The notes beneath the pieces are model-generated. The model saw only the letters and a list, made by a program, of their open reading frames with translations. It was not told where the DNA came from and made no database searches. DNA of 64,000 nt from Deltaproteobacteria bacterium (GTDB lineage Bacteria > Desulfobacterota > Binatia > UTPRO1): NCBI GenBank assembly GCA_020852955.1, contig JADYZW010000051.1:1-64000 (forward strand). Reading direction: 5' to 3'. Positions 8,963 to 17,232 of the stretch are shown piece after piece; within the stretch, counting starts at the first letter, position 1, and every line of letters starts with the position of its first letter. The translations under genes were made by a program, and so were the position numbers.

Positions 8963-9973
8963 ATGGCCACGACCTTCACCGTCGGCGTCGCCCAGATCGA
9001 CTGCCGCCTCGGCGACGTCGAGGCCAACCTCGCGAGCTACGAGGGCGAGCTCCGCGAGGCGAAGGGCCGCGGCATCGACCTCCTCGTGTTCCCCGAGCTC
9101 TCGCTCACCGGGTACTTCTTGAAGGACATGGTGTCGACGGTGGCGCTCGACGCGGCGTCTCCGGTGCTGCGACGTCTGCGCGACTTGAGCCGCGAGACGG
9201 TCGCCTTCGTGGCCGGCGCGGTCGAGGAGCGTCCCGAGTACCGCTTCCACAACGCCGCAATGCTCTTCGACGCCGGCGAGCTGGTGCACGTGCACCGCAA
9301 GGTCTACCTGCCGACCTACGGCCTCTTCGACGAGCTCCGCTATCTGGCGCGCGGCGACCGCGTCCGCGCGTTCGAGAGCCGGTTCGGGCGGACGGCCATG
9401 CTCCTCTGCGAGGATCTCTGGCACCCCTCGACCGCGTACATCGCGGCGATGGACCGCGCGCTGACGTTGATCGTGCCGTCGGCGAGCCCGATCCTGGGCC
9501 TCGAGCGCGGCGAGCTGCCCGAGAACGCGGCGTACTGGCAGCGGACGAACGGCGTGACCGCGGAGTCCTACGGGGTGCACCTGGTCTACGCGAACCGCGT
9601 CGGCTTCGAAGACGGCGTCGGCTTCTGGGGCGGCAGCGAGATCCTCGGGCCGTCCGGCGAGATCCTCGCCCGCGCGAAGTATTACGAGTCCGACATGATC
9701 GCGGCCGAGGTGGACCTCGTCGCCGTCCGGCGCAAGCGCATCGTCGCTCCTATGCTCCGCGACGAGAACCTCGACCTCACGATCAACGAGCTGGTGCGGA
9801 TCCGCGGCGGTGGCGCGCCGGCGGAGGAGCGGGTGCGCGCGTCCCACGGCGCGTCCGGGATCGTGCCGCGGGCCGTGAAGGCGGCGCCGCGCGCGGCCGC
9901 CGTCAAGGCGCGGCGGGGGCGCGTGAAGGTCGCCAAGCTGGCGAAGGCCCGGAAGACGGCCCGGCGCCGATGA
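8963..9973 (+). CDS. Nitrilase-superfamily amidase, glutaminase partner of NAD synthetase, with basic tail
   Basis: A 336-residue protein. The carbon-nitrogen hydrolase fold carries the catalytic triad Glu ([10 protein letters not shown]), Lys ([10 protein letters not shown]) and Cys ([10 protein letters not shown]). The same domain forms the N-terminal glutaminase half of glutamine-dependent NAD synthetases. Here it is a separate gene whose stop overlaps the nadE start (ATGA at 9970-9973), so it probably supplies ammonia to that enzyme. The last ~45 residues are an unusual Lys/Arg/Ala-rich tail ([20 protein letters not shown]) resembling histone H1 or other nucleic-acid-binding tails, not a normal part of the family. 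Confidence 0.85.
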   Translation: MATTFTVGVAQIDCRLGDVEANLASYEGELREAKGRGIDLLVFPELSLTGYFLKDMVSTVALDAASPVLRRLRDLSRETVAFVAGAVEERPEYRFHNAAMLFDAGELVHVHRKVYLPTYGLFDELRYLARGDRVRAFESRFGRTAMLLCEDLWHPSTAYIAAMDRALTLIVPSASPILGLERGELPENAAYWQRTNGVTAESYGVHLVYANRVGFEDGVGFWGGSEILGPSGEILARAKYYESDMIAAEVDLVAVRRKRIVAPMLRDENLDLTINELVRIRGGGAPAEERVRASHGASGIVPRAVKAAPRAAAVKARRGRVKVAKLAKARKTARRR

Positions 9974-10821
9974 GCGGCGGCCAGCCGCTCCCGCGCGTCC
10001 TTCCGGAGATCCCGCTGAACGCGCCGGCTCTGCGCCGGATCCTGGTCGGCTTCATCCGGAACGAGGTCCGCAAGGTCGGGGTCGAGCGGGTCGTGCTCGG
10101 GCTGTCCGGCGGCGTCGACTCGAGCCTCGCCGCCTTCCTCGCGGCCGAAGCGCTCGGCCCGGCGAACGTGCTCGGCATCCGCATGCCCTACCGCGCGTCG
10201 AGCCGCGAGAGCCTCGACCACGCGCAGCTCGTGGCCGAGGCGAGCGGGATCGCCACCGCGACGATCGAGATCACGCCGCAGATCGACGCCTACTTCGCGG
10301 GCTTCGCCGACGCGACGGCGCTGCGGCGCGGCAACAAGATGGCCCGCGAGCGCATGAGCATCCTCTACGACCACTCGGCGCGCTGGGACGCGCTCGTGCT
10401 CGGGACGAGCAACAAGACGGAGCTCCTCCTCGGGTACGGCACGCTCCACGGCGACATGGCGTCGGCGCTGAACCCGCTCGGCGACCTCTACAAGACGCAG
10501 GTGTGGGGGCTGTCGGAGCACGTCGGCGTTCCGGCTGCGATCGTCGGGAAGCGGCCCTCGGCCGACCTCTGGGAGGGCCAGACCGACGAGCACGAGCTCG
10601 GGTTCGAGTACCGCGACGTCGATCGGCTCCTCTATCTCCAGGTCGACGAGCGCTGGGAGGCGGACGCGCTCGTGGCGGCGGGCTTCGCGTCCGCGTTCGT
10701 GGCGCGCGTCGCCGGCATGGTGCAGCGCTCGCAGTTCAAGCGTCGCCTCCCGGTCATCGCGAAGGTTTCCGCCCGCACGATCGACCGTGACTTCCGCTAC
10801 GCCCGGGACTGGGGCCGCTGA
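9970..10821 (+). CDS. nadE: NAD(+) synthetase
   Basis: A 283-residue protein of the adenine nucleotide alpha-hydrolase fold. The ATP-pyrophosphatase P-loop SGGVDSS is at residues 46-52; [31 protein letters not shown] and [18 protein letters not shown] are the expected NadE blocks for NaAD and ATP binding. It amidates deamido-NAD to NAD in the last step of NAD biosynthesis. The length is that of ammonia-type NadE, but tight coupling to the upstream amidase suggests it receives ammonia from glutamine in trans. Confidence 0.92.
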   Translation: MSGGQPLPRVLPEIPLNAPALRRILVGFIRNEVRKVGVERVVLGLSGGVDSSLAAFLAAEALGPANVLGIRMPYRASSRESLDHAQLVAEASGIATATIEITPQIDAYFAGFADATALRRGNKMARERMSILYDHSARWDALVLGTSNKTELLLGYGTLHGDMASALNPLGDLYKTQVWGLSEHVGVPAAIVGKRPSADLWEGQTDEHELGFEYRDVDRLLYLQVDERWEADALVAAGFASAFVARVAGMVQRSQFKRRLPVIAKVSARTIDRDFRYARDWGR

Positions 10822-10890
10822 GCCGACCGCGAGCGCCGCATGCGGCGCCGAGGTGGATTTGCGCGGCCGGCCGTGGCAGAGGAACGCGGC

Positions 10891-11355
10891 ATGAAGGGCC
10901 AGGCGCGCGTCATCGGATTCCTGAACGACTACCTTCAGATCGAGCTTGCCGGGCACAAGCAGTACCTCCTGGCCGCCGCGACCTTCGATCGCTGGGGGCT
11001 CGGCAAGCTGCGCGAGGCGCAGCAGGCGTACGCGCGCGAAGAGACCGAGCATGCGGCCGTGATCCTCCGGCGCATCCTGTTCCTCGAAGGCGCCCCGAAC
11101 CTGGCCGACGCCTGTGCGGTCCGCTCGCCGGCCTCGGTCGAGGAGCAGCTCCGGCGGGATCAGGCGCTGGTGACCCGGGCCATCGTCCACCTGCGCGAGG
11201 CGGTGACGTACGCCGCCGCGGTGAAGGACGACGGCTCGCGCGTGCTGTTCGAGCGGATGCTCGTGGACGAAGAGAAGCATCTGCACTGGCTGGAGGTGCA
11301 GCTCGGCCTGCTGGGCGGGCTCGGCGAGAAGCACTATCTCCAGTCGCAGATCTGA
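10891..11355 (+). CDS. bfr: Bacterioferritin-like protein lacking the heme Met and one ferroxidase Glu
   Basis: A 154-residue four-helix ferritin-like protein that aligns without gaps to E. coli Bfr over at least residues 1-94 (RILFLEG, PNL and final LQSQI match). Ferroxidase ligands E18, E51 and H54 are present, and the DEEKH block supplies the E127/H130 equivalents. However, position 52, the heme-ligand Met, is Thr (REETEH), and position 94, normally the bridging Glu, is Val (DQALVTRA). It may therefore be heme-free and partly impaired as a ferroxidase, or form mixed shells with another subunit. GAGGAA lies 6-7 bases before the ATG, which fixes the start. Confidence 0.85.
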   Translation: MKGQARVIGFLNDYLQIELAGHKQYLLAAATFDRWGLGKLREAQQAYAREETEHAAVILRRILFLEGAPNLADACAVRSPASVEEQLRRDQALVTRAIVHLREAVTYAAAVKDDGSRVLFERMLVDEEKHLHWLEVQLGLLGGLGEKHYLQSQI

Positions 11356-11449
11356 GCGCCGGCGGCGCACGACGGATGCGCCGCATCCCGGATGCCCGCC
11401 GCGCGCGGGCGTCTCCCGCGCCGGCTCCTTCGTGGGATAGACTCCCGGC

Positions 11450-13069
11450 GTGCGTTCGCTGACCCCCGCGGTCGAGGGCGGCCTCGTCGTCGCGCTGCTC
11501 GCGTTTCTTGCGGTGAATGCGCTCGTCGTCGCGCGCGGCGATACGCCGACCGTCGACGAGTTCGTGTATCTTCCCGCGGGGCACTACCACCTCGTGACCG
11601 GCGACCTCACGTTCGATCCGACCAACCCTCCGCTCCTCAAGATGGTGATGGCGCTGCCGCTCCTCGCCATGGACGTGCGGGCCGAGCGCGATCCGCGCTG
11701 GCGCGACGATCGCACCGGCTGGGGGCCGTGGGTCTACGGAACCCGCTTCATGGAGGTGAATCGAGCGCGCTATTTCGAGGCCTTCTTCGCCGGGCGGGTG
11801 ACGACGATCGTCCTTGCGCTCGCGACGGGCGTGCTGCTGTGGTGGTGGGCGCGGCGCGTCGCGACGCGCCGCGCCGCGGCGATCGCCCTCTTCCTCTGGT
11901 GCGTCCAGCCGACGGTGATCGCGCACGGGGCGCTCGCGACGCTCGACATGGGCGTCACGGCGCTCGTCTTCGCGGCGTTCTTCGCGCTCGCGCGCTTGGC
12001 GGCGACCGAGGCGCGGCCGTGGGCGGCCGCGGCCGGCGCGCTCTTCGGGCTCGGCGTCGCTGGGAAGGGCGTGACGCTGATCTTCGCGCCGCTCGTGCCG
12101 GTGCTGCTGGCGGTCGGGTGGCGTGGCCGGGACCGGGAGCGGCTCCTGAAGCGTGCCGACGGGATCGTCGTGCTCGCGGTCTCGGCGTGGGTGGCGCTCC
12201 TCGCTGTCTACCGGTTCTCCGGCTTCCCACTGCCGGCCCCCGTGCTCGAAGGGATCCGCTTCCAGGCGCGCGCCGGCAGCGCCGGAGAGTTCCCGGCATT
12301 CCTGAACGGCGGCTGGTCACAGACGGGCTGGTGGTACTACTTCCTCGAGGCGTTCGCGCTGAAGACCCCGCTCGCGACGATCGCGCTCGTGCTCGCGGGC
12401 CTCGTGGTCGCCGCGCGCCGCCGCGCGCGGACCGATCTCTGGTTCGCGCTGCCGCCGCTGCTGCTCCTCTACGTGCTGTCCTTTCACTTCGGGAAGAACT
12501 ACGGCGTCCGCTACCTCCTCCCGGCGCTGCCGTTCCTGTTCGTCCTCGCGGGGCGCGGCGCCGACGCGATGCTCGGGGACCGCCGCGCGACGGCCGCGCT
12601 CGCGACGCTCGCGGTCTGGCAGGTCGGCGCGTGCGTCGCGACCGCGCCGCACTACCTCGCGTACTTCAACGAGCTCGCGGGCGGAGTCGAGCATCACCGC
12701 CGGCTCCTCCTCGACTCGAACCTCGACTGGGGCCAGGATCTCGGACGCCTGAAGACGTGGCTCGACGGGCAGGGGACGAACCGCGCCGCTCTCGCGTACT
12801 TCGGGCACGTCGATCCCGGACTCTACGGCCTCGAGTGGACGCTGCCGCCGCCGACGCCGACGCCGGGCCGGTACATCGTGAGCGCCAACTACCTCGCGGG
12901 CTATGCGTACGTGATCACCTACGCACGCGACCGCATGATCGGCGTGCGCCGCGGGCAGTGGTCGTGGCTCGATCGCGTCCCGCCCACGGCGCGGATCGGC
13001 CGCTCGCTGCTCGCCTTCGACGTCGGCGCCGACGACGTGCGCCGCCTGGCGGGAGAGCCGGCGCGGTGA
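11450..13069 (+). CDS. GT39-type polytopic glycosyltransferase
   Basis: A 539-residue membrane protein with a GTG start. After the first membrane segment comes TPTVDEFVYLPAGHYHLVTG, with the acidic residue typical of the catalytic loop of PMT/ArnT-type (GT-C) enzymes, then DPTNPPLLKMVMALPLL, a hallmark of the GT39 family. About ten further hydrophobic segments follow, then a C-terminal extracytoplasmic part (LDSNLDWGQDLGRLKTWLDG) common in these proteins. It probably transfers a sugar from a polyprenyl-phosphate carrier to a protein or lipid. It is followed 64 bases downstream by an SGNH hydrolase on the same strand. Confidence 0.82.
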   Translation: MRSLTPAVEGGLVVALLAFLAVNALVVARGDTPTVDEFVYLPAGHYHLVTGDLTFDPTNPPLLKMVMALPLLAMDVRAERDPRWRDDRTGWGPWVYGTRFMEVNRARYFEAFFAGRVTTIVLALATGVLLWWWARRVATRRAAAIALFLWCVQPTVIAHGALATLDMGVTALVFAAFFALARLAATEARPWAAAAGALFGLGVAGKGVTLIFAPLVPVLLAVGWRGRDRERLLKRADGIVVLAVSAWVALLAVYRFSGFPLPAPVLEGIRFQARAGSAGEFPAFLNGGWSQTGWWYYFLEAFALKTPLATIALVLAGLVVAARRRARTDLWFALPPLLLLYVLSFHFGKNYGVRYLLPALPFLFVLAGRGADAMLGDRRATAALATLAVWQVGACVATAPHYLAYFNELAGGVEHHRRLLLDSNLDWGQDLGRLKTWLDGQGTNRAALAYFGHVDPGLYGLEWTLPPPTPTPGRYIVSANYLAGYAYVITYARDRMIGVRRGQWSWLDRVPPTARIGRSLLAFDVGADDVRRLAGEPAR

Positions 13070-13133
13070 ACGGCGGCCGCCCGTTCGCCGCGTCTCGCGC
13101 GCCGCGCCCGCGTAGGGGATAGTCACCCGCGCC

Positions 13134-14102
13134 GTGTCCGCCTTCCGCCGCCTCGCCGCCGCCCTCCTCTGGGTCGCGTTCGTCCTGGCGCTCGCCGAGG
13201 GGGCGGTGCGGCTCGCGGGCGTCGCGCTGCGGCGCGATCAGACGCTGCCGCCGGCGCGCGCCGGCGCGAACACGATCTACTGCATCGGCGACTCCTTCAC
13301 GTACGGGCAGGGCGTTGCGCGAAGCGAGGCGTGGCCGCAGGTGCTGGCGCGCCTGCTCGACGCCGCCGGCGAGCGCGGCGTGCGCGTACAGACGCTCGCC
13401 GAGCCGGGCCGATCGAGCTCGGTCGCGGTGGCGGAAGTCGCGAAGGCGCTCGAGGCCGGCGATGCCCGCCTCGTTCTCGTGATGACGGGATGGAACGCCA
13501 ACGACGGCGATTTCGCGTTCTGGTCGTCGTCGCACGCTCGCGTGGTGCCGTGGACGGCGCGGGCCGACCTCTGGCTCTCGCGCTCGCGGCTCTATCGTGT
13601 GCTGAAGCAGGCGGCGACCTATCGCGGCCGGACGCTCGTGCTCGACGACGTCGCGGTGGTTCCGCAGACGACCGCGATGCGGCTCTACGATTTCCGCGCC
13701 TACCAGGAGATCGCGCGCGATAACCTCGAGCGCATCGCCGCGATGTGCCACGCGACCGCCGTGCCGTGCGCGTTCCTCACCTACCCGCACCAGGATCTGC
13801 CGCCGAATCCGTATACGACCACCGAGTACTACCACGCCCTCTTCGGGCGGACGCCGATCGGCGACGCGGACTACCTCGTCGGCGATCGCCTCCCCGGGGA
13901 AATCGCGATCGATGCCGTGATCCGCACGGTCGGCGAGCAGGCGGCGGTTGCGGTGATCGACACGCAGCAGGCGTTCCTCGCCGCCGCCGGCCCCGGCCTC
14001 TACCAGGCGGACTGGCACCACCCGACGGCTCGTGGCCATCGACTGATCGCGGAGACGGTGTTCGCGTGGCTGCGGGGCGGGGCCGCGCCGGCCGTACGCT
14101 GA
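13134..14102 (+). CDS. SGNH/GDSL-type hydrolase, membrane-anchored
   Basis: A 322-residue protein with a GTG start. An N-terminal signal anchor (about 8-30) precedes the SGNH domain: block I IYCIGDSFTYGQG (Ser nucleophile), a Gly-containing block (LAEPGRSSS), block III-like MTGWNANDGD with Asn, and block V DWHHPTARGH with the Asp-x-x-His pair. Such enzymes act as esterases or acetyl transferases on polysaccharides and lipids. Lying between two GT39-type genes, it is probably involved in modifying the same extracellular glycan. This role is inferred from context. Confidence 0.8.
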   Translation: MSAFRRLAAALLWVAFVLALAEGAVRLAGVALRRDQTLPPARAGANTIYCIGDSFTYGQGVARSEAWPQVLARLLDAAGERGVRVQTLAEPGRSSSVAVAEVAKALEAGDARLVLVMTGWNANDGDFAFWSSSHARVVPWTARADLWLSRSRLYRVLKQAATYRGRTLVLDDVAVVPQTTAMRLYDFRAYQEIARDNLERIAAMCHATAVPCAFLTYPHQDLPPNPYTTTEYYHALFGRTPIGDADYLVGDRLPGEIAIDAVIRTVGEQAAVAVIDTQQAFLAAAGPGLYQADWHHPTARGHRLIAETVFAWLRGGAAPAVR

Positions 14103-14167
14103 AGCTCGGAACCGCGGTGGCGTCCTCGGCGCGGGCGCCTTCACGAGGTTCCGGTCCGACGGCGCGC

Positions 14168-16186
14168 TCAGACCCCGCTCCGACAGCTCGCGAGCAGCGC
14201 GTCCGCCTGCGGGTCGTCCGGACGCAGGCGGCGCAAGTCCTCGCGGATCCGCGCCGCCTCGTCGCAGCGGCCGAGCGCCACGCGCAGACGGAGCGCGCGG
14301 GCGAGCACGTTCGGATCACGCGGGCGCGCCTCCACGGCGCGTCGGCTCGCGGCGAGCGCCGGCTCGGGCCGACCGTCCATCTGGTGGACGGTCGCGAGGT
14401 AGGTCTCGGCCTCCCAGACGTGGAAGCCGTGCCGGGCGGCGCGCTCGAGCGCCAGCGCGGCGGCGGCGAGGTGGGCCCGCCGTCCGGCGCCGGTCGTCCG
14501 CTCCGCGAGCGCGAGCTCGAGGCGGCCGATCCAGAGCTGGGTCTGCCCCGGTCCGCGTTGCGATGCGCCCGCTTCCGCGCTCCGCAGGTAGCCGAGCGCG
14601 GTCTCGAGCTCGCCGCGGCGCTCGTGCGCCTCGGCGAGCTTCTGCCACTCGCTGTCGAACCAGACGTCGCCGTCGAGGCAGAGCGCGGGCGCATGCGCCG
14701 TCGCCGGCTCGCAGTAGACATGATTCACGAAGACGCCGGCCGCGACGAGTCCGGCGGCGACTGCCGCGAGCGGCCGCCAGTCCTCGCGCGGCAGGATGCG
14801 GAGCGCCCAGTCGACGGCCGCGGCCGCGAACACCATCAGGAAGGGCACCGCCGGCATGCGGTAGCGCGAGCGGACGTAGAAGAGCGCGATCACTCCGAGG
14901 TAGCCGAGGCAGACGATGTAGAGCGGCCGCGCCGCCGGATGGCGCACGGCGAGCGCGAGACCGAGGAGCCCGAGCGGCCCGACGATCGCGAAGCTCGTGC
15001 CGGCCCAGAGCCAGGGCATGTACTGCGCGCGGATGAACGCGAAGTGGTAGCTGTCGGGGATCTCGTAGCTGTTCCAGAGGACGGTGATCTTCTTCGCGGT
15101 GGTGGCGATGAAGTCGAGCGGATGCGCCGCGGCCCAGGCGGCGGCCTTCCGCGCCCAGTGGCGCGACACGCCGGCGGGCGTGAGCGCATGGCCGGCGTCG
15201 CGTTCGGCGAGGAGCTTCGCGTCGCCCTCCTCGAACTCGGGCACGTCGCGGAGGCCCTTCGGACGGCCGGAAAGCCCTGTCGTGAGCGGGTTGTTGCCGA
15301 GGTAGAGGTTGAGCCCGGCATCGCCGCTGGTCAGCATGAGGCCGCCGCCCTGCGTGCTGTTCCAGACGACGATCGGCGCCAGGGCGACGAGCGCGCCGCC
15401 GAGAAAGCACGCCGCGAGGCGGCGGGCGACGGGCTTCGGGGCGACCCCGCCGAAGCCGGCGTAGAGGCCGAGGCCGACGAGCGCCGGGAGCCATTGTCCG
15501 ACGCCGATCACGGTGATGCCGAAGACGAGGCCGGCCGCCGCCATGACGCCGGTCCGCCGGGCGACGAGCGCGCGCAGGAAGAGCAGGAACCCGACGAGGC
15601 CGCCGAACACGAGGAGCGCCGTCTTCCCGAGCGAGATCTCCTCGAGGACCATCGGGCCGTAGGTCGCGAGCAGCAGCCCCGCGACGAGGCCGACCCGCCG
15701 GTCGAAGATCATCGTGCCGACGGCCGTGAGGAGCCCCGTGCTGGCGGCGCCGAGGGCGGCCTGGATCGCGCGCGGCGGCCACGGCGACGCCCCGAAGAGC
15801 GTGGTCACGACGGCCAGGTAGTAGGCGTAGAGCGGCGACTGGTAGAAGTGCCCGCTCGGGAACCACTGGCCGGCGAGGATCGCGCTCGCCCAGGCCTGGT
15901 AGCCGCGCGCGTCGATGTTGTCGATCTGGAGGTAGGGCGTCGCGTCCATCCGGCCGAGCGCGATCGTGCGCACGGCGAGGGCCGCGGCGACGACGAGCGC
16001 GACCGACGGCCAGTGGACCGGTGCGCCGGCGGGCCACGTCGGCCACTGGAGCGGAGGCGCCGCGCGCGCGCCTCCGGGAGCGGTTCCGGGGCGGTCGGCG
16101 GCGACGGCCGATCCCCGGGCATCCGCTCGCGCGGGTCCGGCGGCCGCCGGCGTTCGTTCGCGCTTCGCGCGGGCCTTTTTCCCCAT
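14168..16186 (-). CDS. GT39-type glycosyltransferase with TPR-like C-terminus
   Basis: A 672-residue protein. About 60 cytoplasmic Lys/Arg/Ala/Pro-rich residues precede the first membrane segment. The GT-C loop follows (QIDNIDARGYQAWASAILAG and GHFYQSPLYAYYLAVVTTLF), then about ten membrane segments. SPLYAYY corresponds to the xPPLYxxL signature of PMT/GT39. The last ~190 residues hold helical TPR-like repeats (EWQKLAEAHERRGELETALG, RAVEARPRDPNVLARALRLR). It converges with the SGNH hydrolase gene; an inverted repeat (CGGAACC 14107-14113, GGTTCCG 14147-14153) lies in the gap. Confidence 0.82.
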   Translation of the reverse strand: MGKKARAKRERTPAAAGPARADARGSAVAADRPGTAPGGARAAPPLQWPTWPAGAPVHWPSVALVVAAALAVRTIALGRMDATPYLQIDNIDARGYQAWASAILAGQWFPSGHFYQSPLYAYYLAVVTTLFGASPWPPRAIQAALGAASTGLLTAVGTMIFDRRVGLVAGLLLATYGPMVLEEISLGKTALLVFGGLVGFLLFLRALVARRTGVMAAAGLVFGITVIGVGQWLPALVGLGLYAGFGGVAPKPVARRLAACFLGGALVALAPIVVWNSTQGGGLMLTSGDAGLNLYLGNNPLTTGLSGRPKGLRDVPEFEEGDAKLLAERDAGHALTPAGVSRHWARKAAAWAAAHPLDFIATTAKKITVLWNSYEIPDSYHFAFIRAQYMPWLWAGTSFAIVGPLGLLGLALAVRHPAARPLYIVCLGYLGVIALFYVRSRYRMPAVPFLMVFAAAAVDWALRILPREDWRPLAAVAAGLVAAGVFVNHVYCEPATAHAPALCLDGDVWFDSEWQKLAEAHERRGELETALGYLRSAEAGASQRGPGQTQLWIGRLELALAERTTGAGRRAHLAAAALALERAARHGFHVWEAETYLATVHQMDGRPEPALAASRRAVEARPRDPNVLARALRLRVALGRCDEAARIREDLRRLRPDDPQADALLASCRSGV

Positions 16187-16368
16187 TCGATCGCCGCTCG
16201 GGCCACGAGGCTATCCCACAAGGCGCCGCCGAGGGCGAGACGCGCGGATCCGGACGAAGGGCGCGGGCGCCGCCGAGCGCGCCCTTCGGGAGTCGCCCGA
16301 GCCGTCGAGCGAGATCGACCCGTCGTGGTTGTCCGGTCCGGGATTCCGTGACACCACGCCAAGGGCGC

Positions 16369-17223
16369 ATGGCGGGCACGCTCTACGTGGTGGCGACCCC
16401 GATCGGGAACCTCGGCGACCTGACGGAGCGGGCGCGGGCGACGCTCGCGGCGGTCGACGTGATCGCAGCCGAGGATACCCGGAGGACCGGGCGCCTGTTG
16501 TCGCATCTCGGCATCCGCCGGCCGCTCCGGAGCTACTACGATGCGGTCGAGGCTTCGCGCGCGCCGGCGCTCGTCGCCGAGCTCGCAGCGGGCCGGTCGG
16601 TCGCGCTCGTTTCCGACGCGGGGACCCCGGGGATTGCCGACCCCGGCTATCGCCTCGTCCGGGCGGCGATCGCGGCCGGGGTGCCGGTCGTCCCGGTGCC
16701 CGGCCCGTCGGCGCTGACCGCGTTCCTGCCCGTTTCTGGCCTCCCGACCGATCGCTTCGCCTTCGAAGGATTCCTTCCGGCGCGGGCGGCCGAGCGGCGG
16801 CGGCGGCTCGCCGCCCTCGCCGGCGAGCCGCGGACGCTCGTCTTCTTGGAGACCGGGCCGCGCCTCGCGGCGTCCCTCGCCGATCTGGCGGCCGCGTTCG
16901 GCTCGCGGCCCGCCGCCATCGGCCGCGAGCTCACGAAGCTTCACGAGGAGATCGTTCGCGACGATCTCCCCGCCCTCGCGGCGCGCGCCGAGGCGCTGGT
17001 CGCGAAGGGGGAGATCGTGATCGGCGTCGCGGGCGCGCCCGCGCCGACGTGCGACCGCATCGATCCCGACGACCGGGCGCTCGCCGACGAGATCCGCCGC
17101 CGCCGGGCCGCCGGGACGAGCGTGCGCGACGTCGCCGACGGCCTGGCGCGCGAGCGCGGCTTCAATCGCCGCGTCGTCTATCGGCTCGTCCTGTCGCTGG
17201 AGCGCGATGAAGGGGAGCGCTAG
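16369..17223 (+). CDS. rsmI: 16S rRNA (cytidine-1402-2'-O)-methyltransferase
   Basis: A 284-residue tetrapyrrole-methylase-fold protein. The RsmI signature is clear: LYVVATPIGNLGDLTERARA at the start, AAEDTRRTGRLLSHLGI, SDAGTPGIADPGYRLVRAA and VPVPGPSALTAFLPVSGLP for SAM binding. It 2'-O-methylates C1402 of 16S rRNA in the decoding centre. The N-terminal Met at 16369 directly begins the conserved domain; the upstream open frame is Arg-rich shadow sequence. A C-terminal helix-turn-helix-like tail (DVADGLARERGFNRRVVYRL) is usual for the family. Its stop is only 9 bases from the convergent protease gene. Confidence 0.95.
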   Translation: MAGTLYVVATPIGNLGDLTERARATLAAVDVIAAEDTRRTGRLLSHLGIRRPLRSYYDAVEASRAPALVAELAAGRSVALVSDAGTPGIADPGYRLVRAAIAAGVPVVPVPGPSALTAFLPVSGLPTDRFAFEGFLPARAAERRRRLAALAGEPRTLVFLETGPRLAASLADLAAAFGSRPAAIGRELTKLHEEIVRDDLPALAARAEALVAKGEIVIGVAGAPAPTCDRIDPDDRALADEIRRRRAAGTSVRDVADGLARERGFNRRVVYRLVLSLERDEGER

Positions 17224-17232
17224 GAGCGCCGA

